Below, one piece after another: positions 12,229 to 21,879 of a stretch of 64,000 nt of DNA. The notes below the pieces were generated by a model. It was not told where the DNA came from. It searched no databases and saw only the letters and a list, made by a program, of their open reading frames with translations. This DNA comes from Macrosoma leucophasiata (lineage: Eukaryota; Arthropoda; Insecta; Lepidoptera; Hedylidae). Both the position numbers and the translations under genes were made by a program. Each line of letters starts with the position of its first letter. Position 1 is the first letter of the stretch. The stretch covers positions 14,221,001 through 14,285,000 of the forward strand of contig JAWQUS010000016.1 of the NCBI GenBank assembly GCA_036365455.1, given 5' to 3'.

Positions 12229-12751
12229 AGGTTCCCACTGCAGAATCATATCGTTCATCCAGATAATAATATGCTGCAAACCTAATATTTATGCATATTT
12301 CCTATCTAGAGAATATACATCCACTAGGTTGGTAATCAACCTTTTGCCCGCAAGTATTTTTTTGTAGGGAAAGATTTTTTTCACTTGTTTTTCAATAAAA
12401 TATTGTTCATGTAAAAAGCACGGCTGCCGTTGCGTACTTGGCCGCCCCTGCTACCTATTTTCGTTCCGCCCCGATAACTTTTTTACGTCCATAACATAAA
12501 TGTTTTATTTATATATCAAATTAAAGTATTTTTTTTCTCATTTTTATGATATACGGGAGCCAAATTAAATTGGACGCAAATAGGAGTTGCTGGCTGTTGA
12601 AGATAAAAAAAAATTAAAAATACTTGCGGCCAAATTTTGATTGGCAACCTAGTGGATATAATAATAAATATATTCTCAAGATTACAAATATGCATTAAAA
12701 TTAGGTTTGAAGCTAATCTGGAGGAACGAAATGGTTCTGCGGTGGGATCCT
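12229..12751. mobile_element. 523-bp foldback DNA element with ~140-bp arms
   Basis: The outer ends AGGTTCCCACTGCAGAATCA and ATGGTTCTGCGGTGGGATCC are inverted repeats. They continue through TCCACTAGGTTG/CAACCTAGTGGA to CCCGCAAGTATTTTT near 12360. The unique centre (about 180 bp) has no ORF. It abuts the MITE at 12073-12224. Confidence 0.75.
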
Positions 12752-12779
12752 AACACAGATTGGGGGTGATCAGTAAATC

Positions 12780-13022
12780 CTTTTTTTTATATAATAAAAA
12801 TGGCAAACAAGCTTGCAGTTCACATTGATGTTAAGTGATGACTGCAGCCTATAGGCACCCTACACAATGACCAGAGGTCAAAATGCAGATGCGCTGCCAC
12901 TCTTGTGTTATGCCTCTGTACCGGCAATTACAGAACCGTACATAACCACCTGACCGGAACACGATAGTGCTGAACACTACCATTTAGCGACAAGTATATT
13001 AGGTAATGCGGTGGTGCCTATA
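12780..13022 (-). repeat. SINE-1
   Basis: Poly(A) side to GGTAATGCGGTGGTGCCTAT; the extreme 5' end is replaced by other sequence. A short inverted head piece lies at 13098-13132. Confidence 0.85.
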
Positions 13023-13097
13023 AGAGTTAGGCGGTCGGACCCCTGCTTTCGCATAGAGGCGGATATTGTTTCTACTGGTAGAAGTACGGTAACGGAG

Positions 13098-13132
13098 CTC
13101 GAGAGAGTAGGCACCACCGCATTACCTAGGAA
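13098..13132 (+). repeat. SINE-1, head fragment
   Basis: GTAGGCACCACCGCATTACC with flanking GGAGCTCGAG, opposite in orientation to the copy just upstream. Confidence 0.6.
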
Positions 13133-13639
13133 GGTTTTCACTGTCGAAATCATGTCAAGATTAACTCGTTTTCATGTGATTCACCGAGTTCAATTATACT
13201 ATATCGCTTTCGTCGACGTAATAAGATCACAGATAAGCTTAAACGCATTTAATATTCTGAACGGCTGAACGCACGTCTAACGCACTTAATAGCGTTCAGA
13301 GGCTGTCATCTATATCTATACTTATAATAAAACTGTAGAAGTGTGAATTCTGTAAGTACATTAAAAAAATAAAAAGAATATCAGGGGATGTTCCTAGATC
13401 GATACCGAACACAAATATGTGATTAGAAAAATTTTTGTCTGTCTGTCTGTCTGTCTGTCTGTCAGTTTGTTCAAGCATCACACAAAATCTACCGGACCGA
13501 TTACGATGAAACTTGATATAATTATAATTTAACCTTTGGCGCACAACACTGGGTACTTTTTATCCCGGAAAAATGTCTGTTTGTCTGTGTGTTTGTGCAC
13601 GCTAATTTCAGAAATGGCTTATCCGAATTGCATTTTTAA

Positions 13640-14312
13640 CCGAGTTCAAAAAACGAGAAGGTTCTCAATTCGGCCGGTATATGTATATATTTTTTTATGT
13701 ATGTACGCGATTTTCGCCGTGATTTCGGGACCGATTTACGTCATTCTTTTTTGTTTGATGCGGAATAGTTTCGAATTGGTCCAATAAAAATTTGATTCAG
13801 ATAGGCCCATCAGTTTTTATTTTAGGAGCATTTTTTTACTTACTTTCACCTCAGACTAAAGCATGTAGTACTCTGTGTACTAAAGGAATAAGAACAGACG
13901 GCGAGTTGTCATACAGTGCGTTGAATCCACTGACATCCTAGATAGTCCTAATGCGCATGACAACAAGATGACAACAAGTGACAATGACACATTTACTCAT
14001 CGACGACACAACACTGCTTATTTACTCCTTCGTTAATAACATTTTTTCATTGATTTCGTATAGTCGTGTAATAATTTTGTATTTTCACACCTAAACAATT
14101 AAAATTAGGTGTCTAATTGTCACGAAGCTAAAATAATCAGATTTTACAAATATAACAGATGTGAACATTAATCTAATTAACAATGCAGCACTAAACTAAA
14201 AAGTATTAAATAAATATAACTACGTTAAGAAAAACTGACTTCAAAACTGGAAATAAAAAAATAATAGAGATTTAATTGTAATTATATACTACCTATTATT
14301 TATATGTGCCAT
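13640..14312 (-). repeat. second copy of the ~640-bp repeat, nested in a Helitron
   Basis: It is the reverse complement of 1449-2095 at high identity over its full length, including the CGCATTAGGACTATC segment. It interrupts the Helitron at 13315-15404. Confidence 0.8.
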
Positions 14313-14722
14313 TTACTAATAGGTTTGAAGTCGGTGCCAAGCAAAAATCACTAAAAAAGGCATTTCATTGTATTAAAACGTAACTTCACGCCTCTAATCC
14401 CCGAAGGGGTAGGCTAAATGCCTAAGGGTAGGTAGGCTAAGGGGTAGGGTAAATGCATGAATTCAAGCATACATGCAAACACCCACGATTCGCCGGTTAC
14501 GTTTTGTTCAGTGTATTAATTTGCTCGTATTAATTATTTAGGTGATTAAAATATAATTATTTGTTTTAGGCTTGGCAACGACTTCAAACCTATTAGTAAA
14601 TGGCACATATAAATAATAGGTAGTATAATTACAATAAATTCTTATATTTTACTTTTCAGTTTTGAAGTCGGTTTTTCTTAACGTAGTTATATTTATTTAA
14701 TACTTTTTAGTTTTAACTATTC
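14313..14722. repeat. inverted repeat around a SINE-2 fragment
   Basis: The end of the ~640-bp repeat recurs in inverted form: arms about 14230-14345 and 14572-14690 share AATAGGTTTGAAGTCG / CGACTTCAAACCTATT. Between them is a minus-strand SINE-2 3' end at about 14385-14512. Confidence 0.65.
14385..14512 (-). repeat. SINE-2 3' fragment, minus strand
   Basis: CGTAACTTCACGCCTCTAAT, CCCCGAAGGGG and CACGATTCGCCGGTTACG are the reverse complement of the SINE-2 body. A short duplication of GGGTAGG blocks lies inside. Confidence 0.7.
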
Positions 14723-14999
14723 TGTATCTGTCTTTTATCTTTTAGGGAGTTTTGTACCTAAAAGGTAAAAACGGACCCTACGGATTACTAATTCTCCGCT
14801 GTCTGTCTGTCTGTCTGTCCGTCCATCCGTCTGTCTGTCACCAGGCTGTACCTATCTCATAAATAGTGATAGCTAGAAAGCTAACATTTTCACAAATTAT
14901 ATATTTCTGTTACCACTATAAAGACAAAATTTAGACTCGGGCGTCCCGACGTCCAGCGTCCCGACGCCCAGCGTCCCGACGCCCAGCGTCCCTACGCCC

Positions 15000-15435
15000 A
15001 ATATCCATATCAAAACAAATATATTTTCAACTAGCTGTGCCCGCAACTTCGTTCGCGTGAAATAGTGGCATTGAGCAGCATTTTTGTATATAACTTTTGG
15101 TTAATTTTGGATCATACAAAAACAACACGCTGGGCGTCGAGACGCTGGGCGTCGGGACGCTGGGCGTCTGGACCCTGGGCGTCGGGACGCTGGGCGTCGG
15201 GAAGCTGGGCGTTGGGACGCTGGGCGTCGGGACGCTGGGCGTCGGGACGCTGGGCGTCGGGACGCTGGGCGTCGAGACACTCGACGTCGGCACGCTGGGC
15301 GTCGGGACCCTGGGCGTCGGGACGCTGGGCGTCGGGACGCCTTATATACAATAATGCTGCTCAAAGCCACTATTTCACGCGAACGAAGTTGCGGCTACAG
15401 CTAGTTGAAAATATATTTGTTTTGATATGGATATT
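15000..15435. repeat. inverted duplication of a Helitron 3' end plus flank
   Basis: Arms 15000-15093 and 15342-15435 are near-perfect inverted copies. Each contains 31 bp of identical outside flank followed by CTAGCTGT..CCGCAACTTCG. The 15-bp minisatellite lies between the arms. Confidence 0.85.
15127..15340. repeat. 15-bp minisatellite, 14 units
   Basis: About fourteen head-to-tail units of GGGACGCTGGGCGTC with a few substitutions and no length change. It is strongly GC-rich in an AT-rich region. The 15-bp period keeps several frames open, so the apparent ORFs here are artefacts. A few inverted units occur at 14938-14999, outside the left arm. Confidence 0.95.
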
Positions 15436-16839
15436 GAGACACTTTTAACAGCGTTTTAAATTAAGTTCTTTTTTATGGTTTTTAAGTTAGTGTTGCGGAG
15501 AACTCTTTTCTATGTCTGTTTCGATTATAGTCAGATCGTAATTTTTTTTGGACCCTCATACAATTTAAATTAATAATGATCAGTGAACACAAACACAGTG
15601 AATGGATAAGCTTTATCATTTTAAAATTTAAAATGATAAATAAAAAATAGGCATATAAATAACACGATGAAATTTTAATGTATGAGCTTCAACTCAATGC
15701 GCTGAAGAGACGTAGAACATGGTTTCATCACAGAGATCGTATGAAGATATTTTATATGATTGATTTCACAATACAATCACCGGTATTTTAGATAGGTGCA
15801 ATTACTACCGTACAATTGTACGGCAATTTTATGTAAGGTCTTTGAAATGTTTCGCAACCCGCAGCGTTTGGAATCTTATATCTTAAGAATTATTAATTAC
15901 AAATTTTTTTTTTTTCAAATTCAATTTTTTTAATTGCGTTATGTCATATGGGTACATAGGTGGTATTGTACAATGACACCCTGTTAGGGTATAGCAACAT
16001 AAGAGGGGAAGCTTATGTAATAAGGGGAAAGTTAAATATTATCATTTATTTAGATTAAAAAATATCATTTGAAGTTGTAGCTCAAATAATCCTGAATATT
16101 ATAGTAAAATTTATCGATGAGTAATTGTTTGATATTTGATATTTTTTATGTGCAACAATTATCAATTTTTCCTATACTTGTTAATTTTAGAATAAAAAAG
16201 TTAACATACCTTATAAATGAACAACAAAGAGTACAGATTAGTCAAACCATCATGATACTTATGTCAAAAATAGGTATCACATAGCTTATTAAATGGGAAG
16301 TGGCCTATTACGATGTAATTATCATACTCATCGCGTTTAATAATGTAATGAATTTATTGTTCTGTCAAAGTGTGTGTACACAATGTTCGTGCATTTACAT
16401 AATTCACAATTTTCAAGGTAATATTAAAGATTACTATTCATGGCACGTCTTGGTAGAATATAGTATCGGATTAAGAGTTAGAGCCACAGTTTGAATAGCT
16501 ATTGTATTATATTTAAATAAAATAATTAATATTCATTTTCATTACTGGGGGTAGTGCTTCATTGACGATGTTTGACGATTATTCACCTTAGTTTAACATA
16601 GTTATTAATTTCAGACTTATCTTATGTGATTCCTGTAATCCTGAATGATAAATAAACATTGACTTTGATGTTTAAGAGTACCGATGTTCGTTGGCACCTC
16701 AGTATAAATACAAGCAGTAGGTTATCACGTTTGAAGAATCGCAAAATGCTGTTTTATTGCAAATTTGCGTTCGATTGGGAATACGAACGCAAATTCATTA
16801 GGGTTGTCGAATTTCTGGTTTTCATGACGTTGCTTGTAA
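15436..16839. other. AT-rich, nothing recognised
   Basis: No coding support. A 12-bp perfect hairpin (AATTTGCGTTCG / CGAACGCAAATT) lies at 16762-16795, just outside the LTR element. Confidence 0.45.
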
Positions 16840-16843
16840 TACG

Positions 16844-17178
16844 TAAAAGATCAATGCTCATTTACTCGAATTAAACGACGATTGTTAAGTTATTCACAGA
16901 TTTATTTCACCAAGCCATTTTCGTACAATTGACAAATATATATTCGAATACCCTCAAATCACATCACTTTTTGTAAAACGTCAAATAGACATTTCAAATG
17001 TTCGTTTCTGTGTTGTCATACTCAAATAATGTTTTAGTATAATTTAATATGTTGCGAAAGGATCTGAAACTAACTGAATATAATAATAATCTATGATATG
17101 ATGATGAATGCATATTACATAGTAATTAGTAACGAATTATTACATCTTAATATAATATCTTGGCTAATTAACCTTACA
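16844..17178 (-). repeat. 3' LTR of the Gag-only element
   Basis: A 335-bp copy matching 20229-20563 with no difference that I can see. The outer side is flanked by TACG. Confidence 0.93.
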
Positions 17179-18013
17179 GCTCGGCCATCCTATCTAAGTG
17201 GGTCCTCCCACTTACTAAATAAATTTATAGCAAACACATTTATAAAAAAAAACTTAACAGTAATAACTTGATTGAGTAATATACAATAAATTATAATACA
17301 CAGGCATATTAATAATAATAGCTAATAGCCTAAAATACATCATTATGTCATCATCATATAAAGGCGGTGATTTTTTTTTTTTTCAAATTGTATAGGACAT
17401 TTTTCGATACAATATTGACAATCATTATTTACAAAAAGATATACAAATGACATAAATTCATGGATCTAGTGTTTAAGTAGATATTACTAAGTGAAAATGT
17501 TATTCGCTTTCGGCTAATTTACAATAACATAAATTCATAATAACATTCTTAATTATTTTACTAAATATATCATATTCTTATATCATATTCTTTGCAATAC
17601 TCTTTTACGTAATTATTAATCACAAATCATTATCATAATTCAATTTCATTAGCAATACTTCGACATTCTCATTCTGTTTCGTGCGCAATTAGTCACAGTC
17701 TAAGGTCATCTGTGCGACACCGTTGTCATGGTGCCATTCATTGTCTGCACTGACCAGTCATGACAAATTTACGCTCAGATCTTATTAACTATCTTGCAAT
17801 CATATGTGCGACATCGATTTCTCAATGCCATTCATTATCTGCACTGATTGCTCATGAGTCTTTAAGTATAGGTACATCAAGATATCAACATTCTTAGTAA
17901 TGACACACATTACACATCAATAATAAATAATTAACGTAAATAATCAAATATTATTAAATTTCCTGCACTTCGCGTACTAATATTCACAAAACTATATATT
18001 TTTTTTAAATTAA
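17179..18013 (-). other. non-coding 3' region of the Gag-only element
   Basis: AT-rich, with no ORF and no visible pol or env remnant. It holds a 57-nt imperfect direct repeat with a 94-bp period (starting 17707 and 17801; each unit begins with CAT.TGTGCGACA on the plus strand) and a short hairpin GTGGG/CCCAC near 17200-17215. These could be RNA signals; no function can be assigned. Confidence 0.6.
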
Positions 18014-20134
18014 TCATTCCTTCTCCAATTCATTTTCTGGACCCTCACTCTGATCGCTGTCAGTGCTATCACTGGTGTAACCCTGCCTTAAACAAATCGT
18101 ATTATCACTAAAGTTTTGCACCAGTATTCTACCCTCGCCGCAATCAATATCATACTCACCCGGCATCAAATAATATTCGTTTTTCAACGTACCCCGCATT
18201 GAGCCACTAACGCGAACCAAACCCGAGTACTTATTCGTAGAAGTACATGCTAACGTAGACATTTCTTTAGGAGGTAAAATAACATCTGTTTTTAAACTCA
18301 ATTGCAATTTGACTGATCGGTCACGAGTAAATATTAAGGAGTCTGTAGTTTTAGTAATAGTTATACCGGGTTTTTCAGTAAAACTGTGTCCAACAAGAAC
18401 TGGATATTTAATTACGCTGTCGTCGACGATAAACGCACTGACTTCTTCCACAATATCTTGAATTTCAATAGTGACGTTAGAGACACCCAATGGCATTACT
18501 ATATTATTACCTATACCCCTCATGGTTGGTAAGTTATTATCAGTCCACGCGATTCCTATCCTTACTGCCTCACTGTGCCGAATTAACGTACATTGGCTGC
18601 CTAAATCCACGTAACCATGAGTAAAATCACCGTTGAGTTTTAACTGTATTAAATATTTACTGTCATCAGTCATATTTGTCTCGATGCGCATTATGTCTTT
18701 ATTATTAGGTTTATCGGTCTTACTAATGGAATCGGAAGGTAATCTAGGACAATTAGTCGACAAGTGACCTAATCTATTGCAAACATTACATTTTAATATC
18801 TTTTTAGTGCATTTAGAACTGAAGTGCCCAACTTCATTGCAATTAAAACATGTAAGCGACGTATTTTTTTGGAATTTAGAGGCTCTAGTTTCGCTGTTAT
18901 TCGCCCCTTGCCTAAAACTATTTGTGGTCAACGAGGTGGTAGAGTTGTTACGCTTGTCATAGTTGAATTTCGTTCTGTCAGATTCGCGAGGATGCTGCTT
19001 AATTGATTGGAAATATTTGAGAACTTGTTCTGGTTCCTGACACTTTGCGGCCTTTGCACCTAATCTCAAGGATCGATCGTCAATACCGTACAGTAGGCAA
19101 TCCACCGCACGTTTACCCTGTATTTCACATCTATTTAATAAATTAATTTTATCATAAAAATAATGTTCTAAAGAGTCGTTGAATTTGACACGTTTTGATA
19201 GCATCTCGGTTAATAACTCAGCATAGTCTTCGCTACTCGGAAAGGATTCCTCTAACTTACTTTTCCATTCAGGCCACGAATACGACATGGTTGGGAGAGC
19301 TTGGTACCACGTCTTTGCTACCCCTGTCAGTCTAGGCAACGCGTAATGAATAATCTGATCATCACCCCAACCGTAAAGCCGCGCACACTCTTCGACCTTA
19401 CTGATCCACATAAATATGGTCTGGCTCTTGACCATAGGGTCGAAATCAGGAATCACATTACCCAGCACAGGGAACTTGTTACCCTGGGGACGACTTTTGG
19501 CCAAAACTTCTACCAATGAGGCAAGAAACGCTTGTGTGTCATTATTAAGAACATTGGCAGTACTCACATGACCAGAAGCTGTAGGTGTATGACGTTTGCT
19601 GCTTGACTCCAAGCAGCCACTGCGACCTCTCCTGCCGCGTCTGCTACTCGAGCCCCGGCTGAGACGGCGATGTCGATCCCGTCGATGACCCGAACTTGAA
19701 GGTGTATGACACTCTCTGCTAGATTCTAAATGTCCGCTACGGCCTCTCCTGCTACGTCTGCCACCCGAGCTCCGGCTGAGGCGGCGATGTCGATCTCGTC
19801 GGTAATCCGAAACTGCAGGTGTATGGCGCTCGCTGCTAGATCCTAAGCGGCCACTGCGGCTTTTCCTATTGCGTCTGCCATTCGAGTCCCGGCTGAGGTG
19901 ACGTCGACCCTGCCGCTTACAACTGCTGCTCCGACTGCGATATCGGTCACGGCTGCGACTCCGGTTCGATTGATCGCGACGTCTCTTAGTCTGTTCGCGG
20001 AAACTTCGGCTTCTAACACGAAGGGATTCCAACGAGCTATCGTCGGGACGGATTTTTCTGTGCTCGTGCGTTTCTCTTTGCTCACGTTGACGTTTGCGTT
20101 GGGTGCGCTTGCTTTTGTCACTGACTTTATCCAT
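18014..20134 (-). CDS. gag: Gag polyprotein with RS domain, zinc knuckles and protease-like domain
   Basis: Intact 706-residue ORF; the start context AACAATGG is strong. Residues about 30-190 are an arginine/serine-rich segment that includes about two and a half tandem 39-residue repeats (core RRDRHRRLSR, RRGRSG, LESS, RHTP). Residues about 225-385 form a retrotransposon Gag capsid (WISKVEECARLYGW, RLTGVAKTWYQAL, FPSSEDYAELL). Two CX2CX4HX4C zinc knuckles are at 429-442 and 449-462. A retropepsin-like domain follows, with the active-site segment YVDLGSQCTLI (D510) and a later VLVGHSF segment near 579. The catalytic triplet is DLG, not the common DTG or DSG. The ORF ends about 100 residues later in an acidic tail, where RT would start in a full gypsy Pol. 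It likely forms particles that package element RNA; the RS segment may act in RNA binding or nuclear targeting (inference). Confidence 0.9.
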   Translation of the reverse strand: MDKVSDKSKRTQRKRQREQRETHEHRKIRPDDSSLESLRVRSRSFREQTKRRRDQSNRSRSRDRYRSRSSSCKRQGRRHLSRDSNGRRNRKSRSGRLGSSSERHTPAVSDYRRDRHRRLSRSSGGRRSRRGRSGHLESSRECHTPSSSGHRRDRHRRLSRGSSSRRGRRGRSGCLESSSKRHTPTASGHVSTANVLNNDTQAFLASLVEVLAKSRPQGNKFPVLGNVIPDFDPMVKSQTIFMWISKVEECARLYGWGDDQIIHYALPRLTGVAKTWYQALPTMSYSWPEWKSKLEESFPSSEDYAELLTEMLSKRVKFNDSLEHYFYDKINLLNRCEIQGKRAVDCLLYGIDDRSLRLGAKAAKCQEPEQVLKYFQSIKQHPRESDRTKFNYDKRNNSTTSLTTNSFRQGANNSETRASKFQKNTSLTCFNCNEVGHFSSKCTKKILKCNVCNRLGHLSTNCPRLPSDSISKTDKPNNKDIMRIETNMTDDSKYLIQLKLNGDFTHGYVDLGSQCTLIRHSEAVRIGIAWTDNNLPTMRGIGNNIVMPLGVSNVTIEIQDIVEEVSAFIVDDSVIKYPVLVGHSFTEKPGITITKTTDSLIFTRDRSVKLQLSLKTDVILPPKEMSTLACTSTNKYSGLVRVSGSMRGTLKNEYYLMPGEYDIDCGEGRILVQNFSDNTICLRQGYTSDSTDSDQSEGPENELEKE
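19585..19905 (-). repeat. 117-bp tandem repeats inside gag
   Basis: Units begin at 19585, 19702 and 19819 (each begins GTGTATG on the plus strand) with a period of exactly 117 bp, or 39 codons. The third unit is incomplete. The units differ at many sites, so the array is older than the insertion. Confidence 0.9.
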
Positions 20135-20212
20135 TGTTACTCAGATAATTTACAGATGCACCAAGTGGTTGTTTTCGGTAATATTCTCTTAAAATTGTGG
20201 GCGCTATAGCCT

Positions 20213-20226
20213 AATCCCACTTCTGA
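20213..20226 (-). promoter_or_regulatory. probable primer binding site, tRNA-Leu
   Basis: The minus strand reads TCAGAAGTGGGATT two bases inside the 5' LTR. It is complementary to the 3' end of eukaryotic tRNA-Leu(CAA) (AATCCCACTTCTGA, from memory of that tRNA), but the part that would pair with the terminal CCA is absent. The position fits a primer site; the use of this tRNA is inference. Confidence 0.55.
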
Positions 20227-20228
20227 GA

Positions 20229-20563
20229 TAAAAGATCAATGCTCATTTACTCGAATTAAACGACGATTGTTAAGTTATTCACAGATTTATTTCACCAAGC
20301 CATTTTCGTACAATTGACAAATATATATTCGAATACCCTCAAATCACATCACTTTTTGTAAAACGTCAAATAGACATTTCAAATGTTCGTTTCTGTGTTG
20401 TCATACTCAAATAATGTTTTAGTATAATTTAATATGTTGCGAAAGGATCTGAAACTAACTGAATATAATAATAATCTATGATATGATGATGAATGCATAT
20501 TACATAGTAATTAGTAACGAATTATTACATCTTAATATAATATCTTGGCTAATTAACCTTACA
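20229..20563 (-). repeat. 5' LTR of the Gag-only element
   Basis: A 335-bp copy that precedes the ORF on the minus strand, with a 94-nt leader to the ATG. It should hold the promoter. The outer side is flanked by TACG at 20564-20567. Confidence 0.93.
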
Positions 20564-20726
20564 TACGCCAGTTTACTTTTATTTTGTGTAATATGTCAGT
20601 TATAAATAACAAAAGAAAAAAACTTTCAATATAGCAATAAAATGAAATAAGAAAAAGCTTACCTAATGTAAGTAAAGTATTTTATTTTATATTTTGCAAA
20701 ATGACGATCAGAAAATACCTATGTTA

Positions 20727-20977
20727 CAGTGCTCATCAAGAAATAATGCACATCGAGCCTATGAAAGTGTCAATCGGCTACTTTCGGCTTTGTAGAGCGT
20801 TATCTCTACTGCACTCTGTCTACGTAAGCATCCGTAGTCCGGTATTGGTCAAAACTTGATCAAAATGGTTGACAAACGTCAAATAGGTAAGGTGCGAAAG
20901 AGATAACGCTCCACAGATCCGAAATAAATAGACGTCTCTTCGTGGGGTCGATGTGCATTATTTCTTGTTGGATACTG
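20727..20977. mobile_element. mariner-like MITE, best copy
   Basis: 251 bp with terminal inverted repeats (CAGTGCTCATCAAGAAATAA / TATTTCTTGTTGGATACTG), flanked by TA on both sides. Inner text GTAGAGCGTTATCTCT occurs on both strands, so the whole element is a foldback. CAGT termini plus a TA target fit the Tc1/mariner superfamily. No ORF. Confidence 0.85.
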
Positions 20978-20989
20978 TACAACAGGTTG

Positions 20990-21171
20990 ACATTTCGAGA
21001 CACTAGAGATAAAGGATTTTACCTGGAATCGAACTTAAGACCCCAGCGTTGTAATAATGGCCTGGGCCAAAACGTAACCGGCAAATCGTGTTTGTTTACA
21101 TGTATGTCTGAATGCATGCATTTACCTGTCCTCTACTGTACTCTACGGCGACTATGGTCGGGAAGTTACGT
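20990..21171 (+). repeat. SINE-2, diverged copy
   Basis: Contains AGAGATAAAGGATTTTACCT, a degenerate B box (GGAATCGAACTTAAGACCC), AAACGTAACCGGCAAATCG and a GGAAGTTACG end. A SINE-1 copy follows directly. Confidence 0.6.
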
Positions 21172-21457
21172 CTTTTTTTATGTAATGAAAGTGGCAAACA
21201 AGCATGCAGTTCACATTGATGTTAAATGATGACTGCAGCCTATAGACACTCACACAAAGACCATCGTCAAAATGTAGATGCGTTACCACTCTTGAGGCCT
21301 AAGGTGTTATGCCTCTGTGTCGGAAATTACAAGGTCGTACCCTACCACCTGACCGGAACACGATACTACTGAACACTACCATTTAGCGGCAAGTATATAA
21401 GGTAATGCGGTGGTGCCTACGCCCGCGAGCTCCGTCACTGGAGTTCTACTACCAGTA
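21172..21457 (-). repeat. SINE-1, full-length
   Basis: Complete from TTTTTTTATG to CTACTACCAGTAC. Confidence 0.9.
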
Positions 21458-21879
21458 CAAAAACGTCTGCAAAGAAATTTTGACTTAAAGCTTTATTAAA
21501 ATTTGTGAAAAGTAGTCTTCCGTTTCCCTCTTGCCTTAGGCAAAGATACTCAACGAGACAAATCAAAGGAGTCTAAATTTGAAAGGTTTTCTTTTTATAC
21601 GTTGCAGAATTCTTGTGATATTATTAAATTCTGAAAACCTTTTTAATTTAGATGAAGCAATGTTAAAAATTAGACAAAATTAAAGTCCTGGATTCGTAAT
21701 TTCTTTGCAATAGGCAGTTTTCACGAGAAAAGTTAGCGAAAAGGCGCTCAATCGATATATTGATAAAATAAACGAATTCCTGAACTTGGTTCAATAGTTC
21801 TTTTCCGTATTATGAAAGTTGAGGCTGATTAGATTTCCTTGGTACTCTCATATTTGTTATTCGATACATCGAATTTTAT

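Larger units (their letters stand above)
13315..15404 (+). mobile_element. non-autonomous Helitron copy C (rearranged)
   Basis: It starts TCTATACTTATAATAAAA after an A and ends GTTGCGGCTACAGCTAG before a T, the A/T insertion signature of Helitrons. Internal blocks (GTGATTAG, runs of CTGTCTGTC, GGGTACTTTTTATCC, CACCAGGCTGTA) match copies A and B in order. It is interrupted by the ~640-bp repeat and a palindromic SINE-2 region, and its 3' part is rebuilt around a 15-bp minisatellite. No Rep/helicase ORF is present. Confidence 0.7.
16844..20563 (-). mobile_element. Gag-only LTR retrotransposon, recent insertion
   Basis: Two 335-bp direct repeats (16844-17178 and 20229-20563) appear identical base for base and bracket 3050 bp. 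They begin TG on the coding strand (TGTAAGGTTAATTAGCC) and end ATCTTTTA. The four bases TACG flank both outer edges (16840-16843 and 20564-20567), a target-site duplication of the size seen in Ty3/gypsy elements. The single long ORF encodes Gag plus a protease-like domain; no reverse transcriptase, RNase H or integrase is present in the 835 bp after the ORF. No clear polypurine tract sits beside the 3' LTR; the nearest purine run is AGTGGGAGGA about 25 nt upstream. It fits the class called TR-GAG in plants: LTR elements that keep only gag and depend on a helper. Confidence 0.9.

Noticed and set aside
13430..13470. CTGTCTGTC runs as independent microsatellites or a CRISPR-like array
   Set aside because: They occur at the same position in each Helitron copy and have no spacers; they are part of the element.
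15027..15448. Overlapping ORFs of 79-127 codons on both strands with WASGR, TLGVG, PSVPT and RPASR repeats
   Set aside because: A 15-bp tandem repeat keeps all frames open; these are minisatellite translations, not proteins.
17179..18013. Possible env or pol remnant after the gag ORF
   Set aside because: All frames are closed and no RT, integrase or membrane-protein motif can be read, so I call it non-coding.
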